A stretch of 60,000 nt of DNA, taken from the NCBI RefSeq assembly GCF_026151205.1, contig NC_087083.1, forward strand, positions 5,684,460-5,744,459, in the 5' to 3' direction. The first letter of the stretch is position 1, and each line of letters starts with the position of its first letter. Of this stretch, positions 19,820 to 31,799 are shown one piece after another. Source of the DNA: Bolinopsis microptera (taxonomy: Eukaryota; Ctenophora; Tentaculata; Lobata; Bolinopsidae). Made by a program: the position numbers and the translations under genes. The notes under the pieces were generated by a model that had not been told where the DNA came from, did no database searches, and saw only the letters and a program-made list of their open reading frames with translations.

Positions 19820-22310
19820 CCTGGAGTCGATTCAGAGGAGTTCTCGGTGCAGCCTGTGACCGATGGATCCCTAAAAAGACCATTAAGTCTCAGTTCCAGC
19901 CCCCATGGTATGACTCCGAATGTGATCGTCTCCTACGAAATAAGGAGAAATGGAGAATAAGGCATAAGGGGAGCAACTCTGAGTCTCATAAACAAAAGTT
20001 TCGTGCATTTCGCACAAAATTTAAAAATTTGATGGACGAAAGAATGAGACTCAGTGTTGAGGATGACTCCGATGATGCTCTTATCTCCAAGAAATTCTGG
20101 ACCTACGTTAAATCTAAATCAAAGTCAACCAGGATCCCTGAAACTGTCAAATATCATAATCGCTTTCGAAACAATCCATCTGATCAAGCTGCCCTTTTTA
20201 ACGAATATTTTTATGAGCAGTTTTCTCAAGAGAGCGATTATGGCATTGACATAGATTTTCGTGATGATTGTTTTTCAAGTCTTGTGTTTAGTAGAGAAGA
20301 TGTTCTGTTGATTCTTAAAAAGTTAAATCCTAACAAGGCCCCTGGCCCTGATGGGATTCATGGGAGAGTCCTCAAAAACTGTGCCCAAAGCCTTGCATAC
20401 CCACTTAGTGTTTTATTTAACCTGTCTTTCTCGAGCGGATGCATACCCCCTGATTGGAAGCTGGCACTTGTAGTACCAGTGCACAAAAAGGGCGATAAGT
20501 CTTCGGTTGAGAACTACAGGCCTATCTCGTTAACATCTCTTGTAATGAAAGTCTTTGAAAGGTGCATAAAGACTGCATTATACGCTGCATGCTCTGATCT
20601 GTTGGATGACCGACAACACGGTTTTGTTAATGAACGTTCATGCACAACCCAAATGATACCTTTCACGGACAATCTTGCACTTGCATTGAATAACAGGTCC
20701 AGGACTGATATAATATATTTTGATTTTGCGAAAGCTTTTGATAGCGTTTCGCATGACCTTATTTTAAGTAAATTAAAGAATATTTTTAATGTCGATGGAC
20801 TAATGCTTAAATTTATTAAGTCCTATCTTGAGGGGCGACAACAACAAGTAGTGATAGGAGGCCAAACGTCTTCTTCTCTACCAGTTCGGTCTGGTGTCCC
20901 TCAAGGTTCTATACTTGGCCCTTTATTGTTTGTAATATTTATAAATGACATGTTCTCCTGTGTCTCTGAAGGCACCAATATTGCCCTTTATGCAGATGAC
21001 ACTAAAATTTGGAGGGAGATTCTTGGTTACCCTGACCATCACATAATCCAAAATGACATCAATAGATTATATGATTGGTCAGTGAGAAATCGAATGAAGT
21101 TCCACCCACAAAAGTGCAAAGCCCTCTCTGTGTCCCTGCAAAGAAACGTGCTGGATAACTTGCCATTCAATACCTTCTTTTATAAACTTTCTGGAAGTGA
21201 TATTGACTTTGTGCCCTCTCAGTCAGATTTAGGAGTCGCAATAAACTCCAGGTTTAATTGGGGTGCACAATGTAAAGCGCTTGTTTCCAAAGCTACCTCT
21301 AGACTTGGACTACTTAAGAGAACATGTCATTTCACTACTGATAAAAGGCAGAAAAGATCGTTCTATTTAGCGTTAATTAGGTCTATATTTGAACATTGTT
21401 CTGTCATATGGTCCCCTCAATCTGCAACTCATCTTCAACAGTTTGTTGCTATCCAAAAGAGGGCTATTAAATGGATCAATGGTGAACCTTACTCCAGTTA
21501 TAATGACGATAAACTTGCTACAGAGCAAAAGAAACTAAATATTCTCCCTGTTGAACAGAAGTTTATTTATAACGATCTTATGACCTTCTATAAAATAGTG
21601 AATAGCATAATTCCAGTTTCGCTCCCTACATATATAGTCCTATGCCGTCCAGAGGGCACCCGATACACTAGACATAATGCTCAAATAATTGATAGGTCGG
21701 ATACTTCAACTTACATGAGTACCACTGTGCCCTGCTCGGATGCCTTCCGAAATAGCTTTTTTCATAGATCTATGCTGAAATGGAATAGTCTACCAGTATG
21801 TATCCGGCAGTCAGAGCGGATTTCTACTTTTAAGGCCAAACTGATCAAGTACCTCTGGGCTGCCGATACAGTCTGGCCAGATTAGCTCATCAGTTGCAGT
21901 CTTATGAGTCTAAGAAATTTGTTTTTGTTGGTTACAATTCTGTCCGTCCAATTTCCTATCTGCTTGTCCTTTTCTTTTTTCTTATCAGTTGTGACGGAAT
22001 TGTAATGAACAAAATCCTTATAATTATTTATGATATGTTTGATTACTTGTTAATGTTTGTCATTCAAATTTGGTAGACGGCCCCAACGTTAATGTGGCTC
22101 TTGCTATGTGTTGGTTCAGCCGAATTAATTATTATATAATCAAGTTTATTTTTCTCGTTAGTTGTCATCCGGCCAAACATTAAGCAACTTATATTGCAGT
22201 ACCATTTATCATTTAGTACATCAAAATATGTCATTGTAATTTTGCATGGCTGAAATGTAACGCTTGATTTATATATATAATGATTAATTGAATTTTCAAA
22301 TAAAAAAAAA
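19820..22310 (+). mobile_element. 5'-truncated CR1/Jockey-like LINE (LINE-2)
   Basis: Begins abruptly in the linker before the reverse transcriptase and ends in ATTTTCAAATAAAAAAAAA (AATAAA at about 22299). The interrupted module gives the empty site, so both junctions are known to the base or nearly so. Target duplication is 0-1 bp (a shared G), as is common for CR1-type insertions. 5' truncation is typical of incomplete reverse transcription. Confidence 0.8.
19822..21885 (+). CDS. LINE-2 reverse transcriptase, N-terminally truncated
   Basis: An open frame of about 687 codons with no start codon of its own; the endonuclease is absent. Reverse transcriptase motifs run in order: NKAPGPDGIHGRVLKN, LALVVPVHKKGDKSS, NYRPISLTSLVMKVFE, YFDFAKAFDSVSHDLI, SGVPQGSILGPLLFVIFIND, catalytic LYADDTKIW (YADD at 20989-21000) and SDLGVAIN. 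The domain is uninterrupted, but lack of endonuclease and promoter makes the copy non-autonomous. It belongs to a different LINE family from the upstream element, as motif text and 3' end differ. Confidence 0.85.
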   Translation, partial: WSRFRGVLGAACDRWIPKKTIKSQFQPPWYDSECDRLLRNKEKWRIRHKGSNSESHKQKFRAFRTKFKNLMDERMRLSVEDDSDDALISKKFWTYVKSKSKSTRIPETVKYHNRFRNNPSDQAALFNEYFYEQFSQESDYGIDIDFRDDCFSSLVFSREDVLLILKKLNPNKAPGPDGIHGRVLKNCAQSLAYPLSVLFNLSFSSGCIPPDWKLALVVPVHKKGDKSSVENYRPISLTSLVMKVFERCIKTALYAACSDLLDDRQHGFVNERSCTTQMIPFTDNLALALNNRSRTDIIYFDFAKAFDSVSHDLILSKLKNIFNVDGLMLKFIKSYLEGRQQQVVIGGQTSSSLPVRSGVPQGSILGPLLFVIFINDMFSCVSEGTNIALYADDTKIWREILGYPDHHIIQNDINRLYDWSVRNRMKFHPQKCKALSVSLQRNVLDNLPFNTFFYKLSGSDIDFVPSQSDLGVAINSRFNWGAQCKALVSKATSRLGLLKRTCHFTTDKRQKRSFYLALIRSIFEHCSVIWSPQSATHLQQFVAIQKRAIKWINGEPYSSYNDDKLATEQKKLNILPVEQKFIYNDLMTFYKIVNSIIPVSLPTYIVLCRPEGTRYTRHNAQIIDRSDTSTYMSTTVPCSDAFRNSFFHRSMLKWNSLPVCIRQSERISTFKAKLIKYLWAADTVWPD

Positions 22311-22640
22311 GTGCAGATAATCGAGGAGACTTGAGGAATTTAGGTAAAGCAGTCTTACATAAATGTATGAGCTCAAAACGCACGTTGGTTCACAGTTAAT
22401 CTTAATGAACAAATATTGACCAAACAAATTCCTGAAATAGCAACAGTAGTCAACTTTAAGAACAATAAACCTCATACTTTCAAAGACTGTACCGCTTTCA
22501 ATATGCATCCTCTCGTCACCAGCTAGATTTCTTGATAAAGTATTTGCTGTTGTACAATTTTTATGGGACGACTGCAGAGTCAGACATTATTTTCTTGAAA
22601 AACATTCAAGGCAAATTATTTTTATACGAACCACAAAAGA
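22311..22640 (+). repeat. Upstream module, copy 2 (right fragment)
   Basis: Resumes with GTGCAGATAATCGAGGAGACTT, then CTTACATAAATGTATGAGCT, GTACAATTTTTATGGGACGA and TTTTCTTGAAAAACATTC, in the same order as other copies. It lies directly upstream of relict gene B. A 2-base insertion in the core breaks the small frame seen in other copies. Confidence 0.65.
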
Positions 22641-22740
22641 TTGTCAGTTTCTGATAGCTATTAAAACATATATATTGTTTTATCCTATTTTGATAAATTT
22701 GGTACCAGAAGTTTAAAAAGCGCAAAATGCCTTAGTATGG

Positions 22741-22950
22741 TTGAAACATTAAATGTTGAAATCAATTCGAATTGATTTCAGATTTGAAACAGCAGCTGTC
22801 GAAATCGAGCTTCCATATCTAAAACTCGAAAGACCGGCTTCCGAGGCGGAAACAACTGCTTTGGAAATGGACACGCCAGAAGCAAAGGGAGCGGGAACTT
22901 CGTTCGCGCTTATTTTGCAAACGTCATGGTCTGGATGCAATATTTTGTGA
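22741..22950 (+). pseudogene. Gene B relict: C-terminal end of a family member with CaaX tail
   Basis: Only heptad-type sequence and the tail remain. VETLNVEIN runs into a stop (TGA about 22774). After a frame change, FETAAVEIELP continues through KGAGTSFALIL to a terminal CNIL. The hydrophobic patch plus Cys-aliphatic-Leu end matches gene A (CTIL) and gene G (CRIL). The N-terminal exons and the filamin repeat are missing, apparently deleted between upstream module 2 and the tail. Two LINEs occupy its upstream module. Confidence 0.65.
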
Positions 22951-23289
22951 ATACTTCTTAAGTCACGCGGTTGATTGTTAGTTTTAATTTTGGGCACACA
23001 CTAGCTCAGTTACTGTTATTATTGATCAAGCACTTTTAAGTTTTATCTAACCATTATTATCTTATCTAATCATTGTAATACCTATAATCATAATATTTCA
23101 ATACGAATAGTTTAATACGACAATTATTGGAGATGGTTTAAGTTACTGTTATAATATTGTCTATTGATTAGCGAACATCTTTACAGTTAATTTTTGATTC
23201 GACATTTCAATTTTCAAGCGGTAGATTTATTGGCATACTGGTTTTAAAAGAAATTTTACTTTTTAATTCTAAAATTTATTTCAAAATAA
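22951..23289. other. AT-rich spacer after gene B
   Basis: No coding frame or element ends recognised. Confidence 0.5.
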
Positions 23290-23790
23290 ACCTGTGTTCT
23301 GTTTGACTGTTTAGTTGTCATGATTGCAGATAAGAGGAGACTTGAGGAATTGAAGGAGAGCAGTTTTACACAAGTATGTTTGTTCAAAATGTACCTCACG
23401 CAAACTAATGGATAAACAATGATCTTACGAATTCTTGAAATACCTACAGTTGTCAACTTTAAAAACAATAGACCTTCAATAGACGGTACACTCTTGAGGA
23501 TCAATCCCCTTACCGCCAGTTAGCATTCTTTTGGTGATGTTTTGCTGTTTTTGCTGTTGTACATTTTATATGGGATAAGTGCAGAGTAAGAAATCGTTTT
23601 TTCGAAAATCGTTCCGGGCGAATTCGTTTTTAATGAGCTGCAAACATTTTAAACTTCGAATACCATTTGTAAAATCAACATTAATATTACGAAGTTCTTA
23701 GCCAAACCACGTTATAAAGAAAAAGATATATTTTAATATTCAGATTCATTTTCATAATGCCCAAAATTCTTTACTTGGTAATAGCGTGCA
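23290..23790 (+). repeat. Upstream module, copy 3
   Basis: Core GCAGATAAGAGGAGACTTGA (about 23328) with a well-formed downstream donor (CAA then GTATGT), CTTGAGGATCAATCCCCTTA (about 23492) and ATATGGGATAAGTGCAGAGT. It extends to AGCCAAACCACGTTATAAAG and CATAATGCCCAAAATTCTTT, which match 2660-2740 of copy 1. It precedes gene C. Confidence 0.7.
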
Positions 23791-24074
23791 GTTGTTTTTT
23801 AGTTTGTATTCGATTTGATATTAGGATGCAGTGACACTATCGGACTACGATGAATGGGGACTTGCCATCCCATGGGAACATTAAAATACATCGACCCTGT
23901 TACATCGTAATTGACTTTGTTAACTCTTCATCATTCGCTTTTTGATTATAAAGAATAAGAAATAATATGCGTACTTTTACAAAATATTTAATTCATTTCC
24001 ATTAAAAGGATGCAACTGTAAAAATTCACACATGAGGCAAGCTTACATGCTTCGTGGTTTATGAGTCAGCAGAA

Positions 24075-27000
24075 ATGAGCGATGATATTATTATGGAGGA
24101 GTCTCGTCCACCACCAAACCTTAACCCTACCGTTCAGATCCATGGACCGGAAACCCCAACAGGTAAGAGTATATATCTATATAAACTAGAGTAAATACTG
24201 ATATAAAAGAGGTACCTCTGAATTAACATAATTTTTAGGATCAGAATTTGGTATAAACATGTGTTTGTTTTCAATTTGTGCCTGATATGTTCTAAACACA
24301 TGATATATTTCAGATGAAGTGGCAGATGACTTCAGGGACAAAGAATATTGCTACGATTTTTACAATTGTGACGACCACTCGCAAAAAATGAAATTCCAGT
24401 TAACGATTATGAAGGCTAAACTCAAGACACTAAAAGTTGAAGTCAAGGAAATGATGCTGGATGATGAAGCACCTGCAATTGAAGTTGAAAAAATAGCAAT
24501 CGAAGCAGATATAACAGCAATTGAAGCTGATATGGCAGCATTTGAATATAAATCGACAGCTGAGGAAGAGGTATTACAACAGGCGAGGAGACTTTTTCAG
24601 GAAGCTTTTCAACAGCTGATTTTAGTCGAAATGATTAAACCAGGAATGGTAACTCCAGCTACTGAAAACTTCTTAGGACAAGCGAAGCAGGTTTTTCAAA
24701 AGGCTTTTCAAGAACTGATGCTAGAACAGTCGAGGAAGTTGTATCAAGAAATGAAAACACCAGCTTTTGAAATTGAAACTTCAGCTGTTGAAATTGAAAA
24801 CCAAGCTTTTGAAATTGAAATTGAAGCCCTTGAAATTGAAGCACCAACTGTCGAAGTGGAAACATTAGCTAATGAATTTGAAATACCAGTTATCGAAGTG
24901 GAAACCATAGCTGAAGAATTTGAAATACCAGTTATCGAAGTAGAAACATTAGCTGACAAATTCGAAACACCAGCTATGGAAGTTGAAACACCAGATGTCG
25001 AAATAAAAGAGCCGGTTGTCGAATTTGAAAGCCCCGCTGTGGAAGTTGAAACACCGGATGTCGAAATCGAACGCGAAGAACCTGTTGTCCAATTTGGCAA
25101 ACTGGTTGTCGAGATAGAAGAACCGACTGTCGAGTTTGAAAGACAAAGAGTGGAACTTAGTAAACCGGAAATCGAAATGGAAGGACCGGTTGTCGAATTT
25201 GAAACGCCAGATGTCGAAATCGAAGCACCTGCTATCGAATTGGAAACACCAGCTATAGAAATCGAAACACCAGCTATGGAAGTTGAAACACCAGATGTCG
25301 AAATAAAAGATCCGGGTGTACAATTTGAAAGACCAGCTGTGGAAGTAGAGATACCGGATGTCGCAATAGAAGAACCGGTTGTCGAAATTGGAACACCAGC
25401 AGTGCAAATCGAAATATCAGCTGTGGAAGTTGAAACACCGAATGTCGAAATCGGTGAGCCGGCTGTCGAATTTGAAATACCAGCTATAGAAATCGAAAGA
25501 CCAGCTGTGGAAGTTGCATCATCGAATGTCGCAATAGAAGAACCGGCTGTCGAATTTGAAACACCAGTTATCGAAATGGAAAAACCAGCTGTGAAAATTG
25601 ACACACTGGGTTTCAAGATAAAAGAACCGACTGTCGAGTTTGAAAGACAAAGTGTGGAACTTAGTACACCGGATATCGAAATGGAAGGATCAGTTGTCGA
25701 ATTTGAAACGCCAGATGTCGAAATCGAAGCAGCTGCTGTCAAATTGGAAAAGCCAGCTATAGAAATCGAAAAACCAGCTGTAGAAGTTGAAACACCAAAT
25801 GTCGAAATAAGAGAGCCGTTTTTCGAATTTGAAAGGCAAGCTGTGGAACTAAAAGCACTGGATGTCGAAATCGAAGCACCTGCTATCGAATTGGAAACAC
25901 CAGCTATATGCATCGAAAGACCAGCTGTAGAAGTTGAAACACCAAATGTCGCAATAAAAGATCCGGGTGTCGAATTTGAAGTACCAGCTGTGAAAGTTGA
26001 AACACCGGATGTCGCAATAGAAGAACCGGTTCTCGAATTTGAAATACCAGCTGTTGAAGTTGAGACACCGGATGTCGGAATAAAAGAACCGGTTTTCAAA
26101 TTTGAAAGCCCTGTTGTTGAATTTGGAACACCGGATATCGAAATAGAAGAACCGGCTGTCGAATTTAAAACACCAGTTATCGAAATGGAAAAACCAGCTG
26201 TGAAAATTGACACACTGGGTGTCGAGATAGAAGAACTGACTGTCAAGTTTGAAAGACAAAGTGTGGAACTTAGTACACCGGATATCGAAATGGAAGGACC
26301 AGTTGTTGAATTTGAAACGCCAGATGTCGCAATAGAAGAACCGGTTGTCGAATTGGAAAGCCCTGTTGTTGAATTTGGAACACCGGATATCGAAATAAAA
26401 GAACCGGCTATCGAATTTGAAATACCAGCTGTGGAAGTTGAAACAGTGAATGTCGCAATAAGAGAGCCAGTTGTCGAATTTGAAAGGCAAGCTGTGGAAC
26501 TAGAAGCACTGGATGTCGAAATCGAAGCGCCTGCTGTCGAATTAGAAACACCGAATGTCGAAATAAAGGAACCGGTTGTCGAATTTAAAATGCCAGATAT
26601 TCAAGTAGAAGAACCGGTTGTCGAATTTGAAAGGCAAGCAGTGGAAGTTGAAGCACCGGGTGTCGAAATAGAGGCACAAATAGAGACACAATTTGAAACA
26701 CCAACTATGGAAATCGAAAAACAAGCTGTGGTAATTGAAACACCGGATCACGAACTTGAAGAACCGGCTGTCGAATTTGAAATACCAGCTGTGGAAGTTG
26801 AAACACCGGATGTCGCAATAAGAGAGCCATTTTTCGAATTTGAAAGGCAAGCTGTGGAACTAAAAGCACTGGATGTCGAAATCGAAGCGCCTGCTGTCGA
26901 ATTAGAAACACCAAATGTCGAAATAAAGGAACCGGTTGTCGAATTTAAAATGCCAGATATTCAAGTAGAAGAACCGGTTGTCGAATTTGAAAGGCGAGCA

Positions 27001-28893
27001 GTGGAAGTTGAAGCACCAGATGTCGAAATAGAGGCACAAATAGAGACACAATTTGAAACACCAACTATGGAAATCGAAAAACAAGCTGTGGTAATTGAAA
27101 CACCGGATCACGAACTTGAAGAACCGGCTGTCGAATTTGAAATACCAGCTGCGGAAGTTGAAACACCGGATGTCGCAATAAGAGAGCCATTTTTCGAATT
27201 TGAAAGGCAAGCTGTGGAACTAAAAGCACTGGATGTCGAAATCGAAGCACCTGCTGTCGAATTAGAAAAACCGGATGTCGAAATAAAGGAACCGCTTGTC
27301 GAATTTAAAATGCCAGATATCCAAGTAGAAGAACCGGTTGTTGAATTTGAAAGGCAAGCAGTGGAAGTTGAAGCACCGGATGTCGAAATCGAAGCACCAA
27401 CTATCAAATGCGAAAGGCTAGATGTCGAAATTGAAAGTACAGATATTGATGTGAAAGCACCAATTGTCGAAATCGATGCTCCGGTTGTTGAATTGGAAAC
27501 ACCAACTGTAAAAATCGAAATACCAGCTGTGGAAGTTGAAACGCTAGAATTTGAAAGGCAAGCTGTGGAAGTGGCACCATCTGTCGAAATCGAAGCACCT
27601 GCTATCGAATTAGAAACACCGGATGTCGAAATAAAGGAACCGGTCGTAGAATTTAAAACGCCAGATATCCAAGTAGAAGAACCGGTTGTTGAATTTGAAA
27701 GGAAAGCAGTGGAAGCTAAAGCACCAGATGTCGAAATCGAAGCACCAACCATCAAATGCGAAAGGCTAGATGTCGAAATCGAAAGTACAGATATTGATGT
27801 GAAAGCACCAATTGTCGAGATCAAGGCTCCAGTTGTCGAATTAGTAATACCAGCTGTGGAAGTTGAAACACTGGATGTCGAAATCGAAGCACCTGCTGTC
27901 GAATTTGAAACACCAACTATGGAAATCGAAAAACAAGCTGTGGTAATTGAAACACCGGATCACGAACTTGAAGAACCGTCATTGGAAACACCAGCTGTGG
28001 AAATCGAAATTCCAGTTCACCAGGTTGAAACATCGGCTATTGAGTTGGAATCACCGGCAGTTCACACCAAAATTCTTTCTGTTAAAATCGAACGAGCCGT
28101 CGAAATAGAGGCACCAGTAGTTGAAATCGAAACGCCGGCTGGCTCTGAAGTAGGAGTTAAAGTCAAATCAACAAAGAAATCCCAGGTGACCAAGTTGAAA
28201 CGTCAAATGTTGAAAGCATTTGAATTCAAGTCATCAACTGCAAACGTTGAAAGTGAAACGTCGGAAGCGATATGGGCAGAGGGTCCGGGCTTGGTGGACT
28301 GTTTTATGGGTGATCAGGGCGACTTCCAAGTCTTCACCAAAGATAATGAGCATGATAAACTTACTGTGCGAGTGAACGGACCCAAAGGCAAATCTCGAGT
28401 AACTACGTCGTACGGAGCGAAAGGGCCCGTTAACTGTAAATATAACCCAAAAGTAGCTGGAAAGTATATTATAAAAATCAAGTGGGAGGACGAGCATATC
28501 AAGGGCAGTCCATTCAAGATAAAAGTCAAGAAATGTCAATTAAACGGGAATAAAGCACCAGCTGTTGAAGTGGAAGTTTCAGAAATGAAACTCGAATCGC
28601 CAACTGTTAATAGTGTTAAAGTTGAAGCACCAGCTGTCCAAATTGATGCAGAAATCCTAATTCCAGCCGATGTTGGAATGAAAAATGAAACGGCAGCAGC
28701 AGCAGCGATTTCAATGCAAGCAATGGAAGACACCACTACTGCAAAAGTCAAAGTCGAAGACGTGTTTTTTGATGTTGGAGCGGAAGCAGAAAAAATTGAA
28801 GAAAGAGCTGTCGAGCATTCGAAGTCAAGTCACCAACTGCATACGTTCAAAGTGAAAAGCCGGACGCGATATGGGCAGATGGTCCAGGCTTGA
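24075..28893 (+). CDS. Gene C: giant heptad-repeat, filamin-domain protein (frame-disrupted 3' end)
   Basis: Exons 24075-24162 and 24314-28893 join in phase 1 (ACAG/GTAAGA donor, TATATTTCAG acceptor), giving 1555 residues before a premature stop. Features in order: a Pro-rich N-terminus; VEKIAIEADITAIEADM coiled coil; two FLxQAK/R-type helices (about nt 24560-24760); about 1100 residues of heptads such as VEFETPDVEIE (nt 24760-28140), including a 360-bp block present about three times (26581, 26941, 27301); a basic linker (QVTKLKRQMLKA); and a filamin repeat (about residues 1346-1438; IWAEGPGLVDCF ... GKYIIKIKW ... GSPF). The frame is lost near nt 28818, so a second filamin repeat and the real tail follow out of frame. 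An ancestral first exon (ATG 24032) is fused to exon 2 by an intron-sized deletion and ends in a stop, so ATG 24075 is the likelier start. Confidence 0.7.
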
Positions 28894-29433
28894 TGGATTG
28901 TTTTGTGGGCGACGAGGGTCATTTCAAAGTCTTTAACAGAGCTGCTGGAAACGGTACACTAACCATGCGAGTGAAGGGACCCAAAGGCAAACCACGTAAA
29001 GGTAAGTGGAAGGGAGCGAAAGAGACTATTGATTGTAGACACAAACCACAAGTAGCTGGGAAGTACATTATAAAAATCAAGTGGGAGAACGAGCATATCA
29101 AGGGCAGTCCATTCAAGATACAAGTTAGAAACCGTCAAGTAATCGAAATCGAAACACCAGCTGATAAAATCCGAAGTACCAGCAATTGAATTCGAATCAC
29201 CAACTGTTGAAATCAAGGCACCGACTATCGAATTGGAAACATCAGTTATGGAAAGATCAGCTGTTGAAGTTGAAGCACCGACTTTTGAATCGGAAACACC
29301 AGCTACTGAACCTGAAGATCCTGAATTCGAAACACCACCTTCTTCGGAAGTAGGGACACCAGCTGCGGAAGAGGGATCGGGGTCCTTTTTCGGCTTCATT
29401 CGGCAAGTGATGACCCGCTGGTTTTACTTTTAG
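28815..29433 (+). pseudogene. Out-of-frame end of gene C: second filamin repeat and aromatic tail
   Basis: Shifted by one base relative to the upstream frame, DAIWADGPGLMDCFVGDEGH opens a second filamin repeat (28870-29130; TIDCRHKPQVAGKYIIKIKW, HIKGSPFKIQV). It runs to a stop at about 29187-29189. Near 29171 an extra C restores the original frame, which continues through heptads to GSGSFFGFIRQVMTRWFYF and a stop at 29431-29433. Two opposite single-base changes thus break an otherwise well-preserved end. They could be real mutations or consensus errors. Confidence 0.65.
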
Positions 29434-29991
29434 ATGTTATATCCGGACACGAAAACTGTTTATTAGTCGCATTATTGTGATGTTTCTGATGAATATTTCT
29501 GATGGAAATTCTTATTCTCTGTAATATCATAGTTAAGATTCGGCAATCGCAATAGTCAAAGGACAAATAGTTTAAGTGCCTGTTACTCTCTAATGATAAG
29601 CACATTGTAAATTTATAAATTGGTGATCACGTCTTAACTTTCGATTTGATATTTAAATTAATTAGACTATTAACTCCTCTATTTCCAATTTCACGTGATC
29701 AGCTCCTGAACTATTTCTTAATTTTAACTGCACTTTTAATGTAGATGGTCAAAAATTTGAATGAATTGATAATAACCTTTTAGTATAAACTTATATTGGG
29801 TAGATGTTATAATGATTTAATAATACGTGTGTTTATTTTTTCCATGTTATGAATCCAAATCGATGATCCATTTGAGAATAATTTTAGAAATACATATTGC
29901 GAGAAATTTCAACCTATAATCGCTAAATGATTTTGTGATAAAGTTCCTAATATATTTCTTCTCATTCAAGAGTAGAGCGATATGACAATAC
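29434..29991. other. 3' flank of gene C, paralogous to 3' flank of gene D
   Basis: The text around AATCGATGATCCATTTGA (about 29857) and GAGAAATTTCAACC matches 32130-32230 and 33150-33250, downstream of D. The flank then runs straight into heptad-coding sequence of gene D, indicating that the left half of D was lost by unequal exchange. No gene seen here. Confidence 0.55.
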
Positions 29992-31799
29992 ATGGAAACA
30001 TTAGCGGGCGAATTTGAAAGACCAGTTATCGGAATAGAAACACCTGCAGTAAAATTGGGAACACCAACTATAACAATCGAATCCAGCTGGGGAAATTGAA
30101 ACACCAGCTGTCGAAATAGAAGAACCAGTTGTCGAATTTGAAACACCAGCTATAGGAATCGAATTTCCAGCTGTGGAAGCTGAAGCACCAGCTGTCGAAA
30201 TAGAAGAACCAGTTGTCGAATTTGAAACACCAGCTATAGGAATCGAATTACCAGCTGTGGAAGTTGAAGCAACAGATATCGAAATAGATGAACCAGCTGT
30301 CGATTTTGTAACGCCAGCAATGGAAATCGAATTTCCAGCTGTGGAAGTTGAAGCACCAGCTGTCGGAATTGAAGAGCCAGCTGTCGAATTTGAAAAATCA
30401 GCTATAGGAATCGAATTACCAGCTGTGGAAGTTAAAGTACCAGCTGTCGAAATAGAAGAATCAGCTGTCGAATTTGAAACATCAGCTATAGGAATCAAAT
30501 TACCAGCTGTGGAAGCTGAAGCACCAGATATCGAAATAGAAAAACCAGCTGTCGAATTTGAAACGCCAGCTATGGAAATCGAATTTCCACCTGTGAAAGT
30601 TGAAGCAACAGATATCGAAATAGAAGAACCAGCTGTCGAATTTGAAACATCAGCTATAGGAATCAAATTACCAGCTGTGGAAGTTGAAGCACCAGCTGTC
30701 GAAATAGAAGAACCAGCTGTCGAATTTGAAACATCAACTATAAGAATCGAATTACCAGCTGGGGAAATTGAAGCACCAGATATCGAAATAGAAGAACCAG
30801 CTGTCGAATTTGAAACGCCAGCTATGAAAATCGAATTACCAGCTGTGGAAGTTGAAGCACCAGATATCGAAATAGATGAACCAGCTGTCGAATTTGAAAC
30901 GCCAGCTATGGAAATCGAATTACCACCTGTGAAAGTTGAAGCACCAGCTGTCGAAATAGAAGAACCAGCTGTCGAATTTGAAACATCAGCTATAGCCATA
31001 GGAATTGAATTACCAGCTGGGGAAGTTGAAGCACCAGATATCGAAATAGAAGAACCAGCTGTCGAATTTGAAACGCCAGCTATGGAAATCGAATTTCCAG
31101 TTGTGGAAGTTGAAGCACCAGCTGTCGAAATAAAAGAACAAGCTGTCGAATTTGAAACATCAGCTATAGGAATCGAATTACCAGCTGTGGAAATCGAAAG
31201 GCCGGCTGGTGAAATCAAAGGTACAGTTATTGTTTTGAAAGCACCAATTGCCAAAACTAAAGCTCCGGTTGTCGAAGTTGAGACGCCAGCTGTGGAAATC
31301 GAAAAACAGTGGCCAGCTGTTGAAATCGAAACGCTGGGAACAATATGGGCAGAGGGTCCGGGCTTGATGGACTGCTTTGTCGGTGATCAGGGTTACTTTC
31401 AAATCTTCACCGGAGATGCCGGACAAGGTACACTAAGTGTGCAATTGAAGAAACCCTTAGCCATACCTCGACTAAGAAAGTGGAAGGGAGTAAAAGATAA
31501 TGTTACTTGTAAACACAACCCAAAAGTACCTGGGAAGTACATAATAAAAATCAAGTGGGACAACAAGCATATCAATGGCAGTCCATTCACAATCAAAGTT
31601 AGAAAACGTTCGGCAATTGGAAACGAAATGCCATCCGATGAATATGAATCACCAACTGTTGAAATTAAAGCATCGACTGTCCAATTAGAAACACCAAATC
31701 AAAATCCTGAATTCAAAACACCACCCTCCTCTGAAGTTTAGGATCAGGGTCTTCTTCCGGCTTCATTCGGCGAGTTGTTAATTGCGTTCTATACTTTTA
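29992..31799 (+). pseudogene. Gene D: 5'-truncated heptad/filamin family member
   Basis: No N-terminal exons. Heptads begin at an ATG (29992) but a 2-base loss near 30080 changes frame. From there an open frame of about 550 codons runs to 31741: VEFETPAIGIELPAVEVEAP-type repeats (to about 31310), then one filamin repeat (31340-31605; IWAEGPGLMDCFVGDQGYF, GKYIIKIKW, HINGSPFTIKV), then heptads. At 31739-31741 the frame hits TAG. One base over, the sequence still encodes GSGSSSGFIRRVVNCVLYF and a stop at about 31799, matching the tail of gene C. Probably not translated as a full protein, but the filamin repeat itself is intact. Confidence 0.7.
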
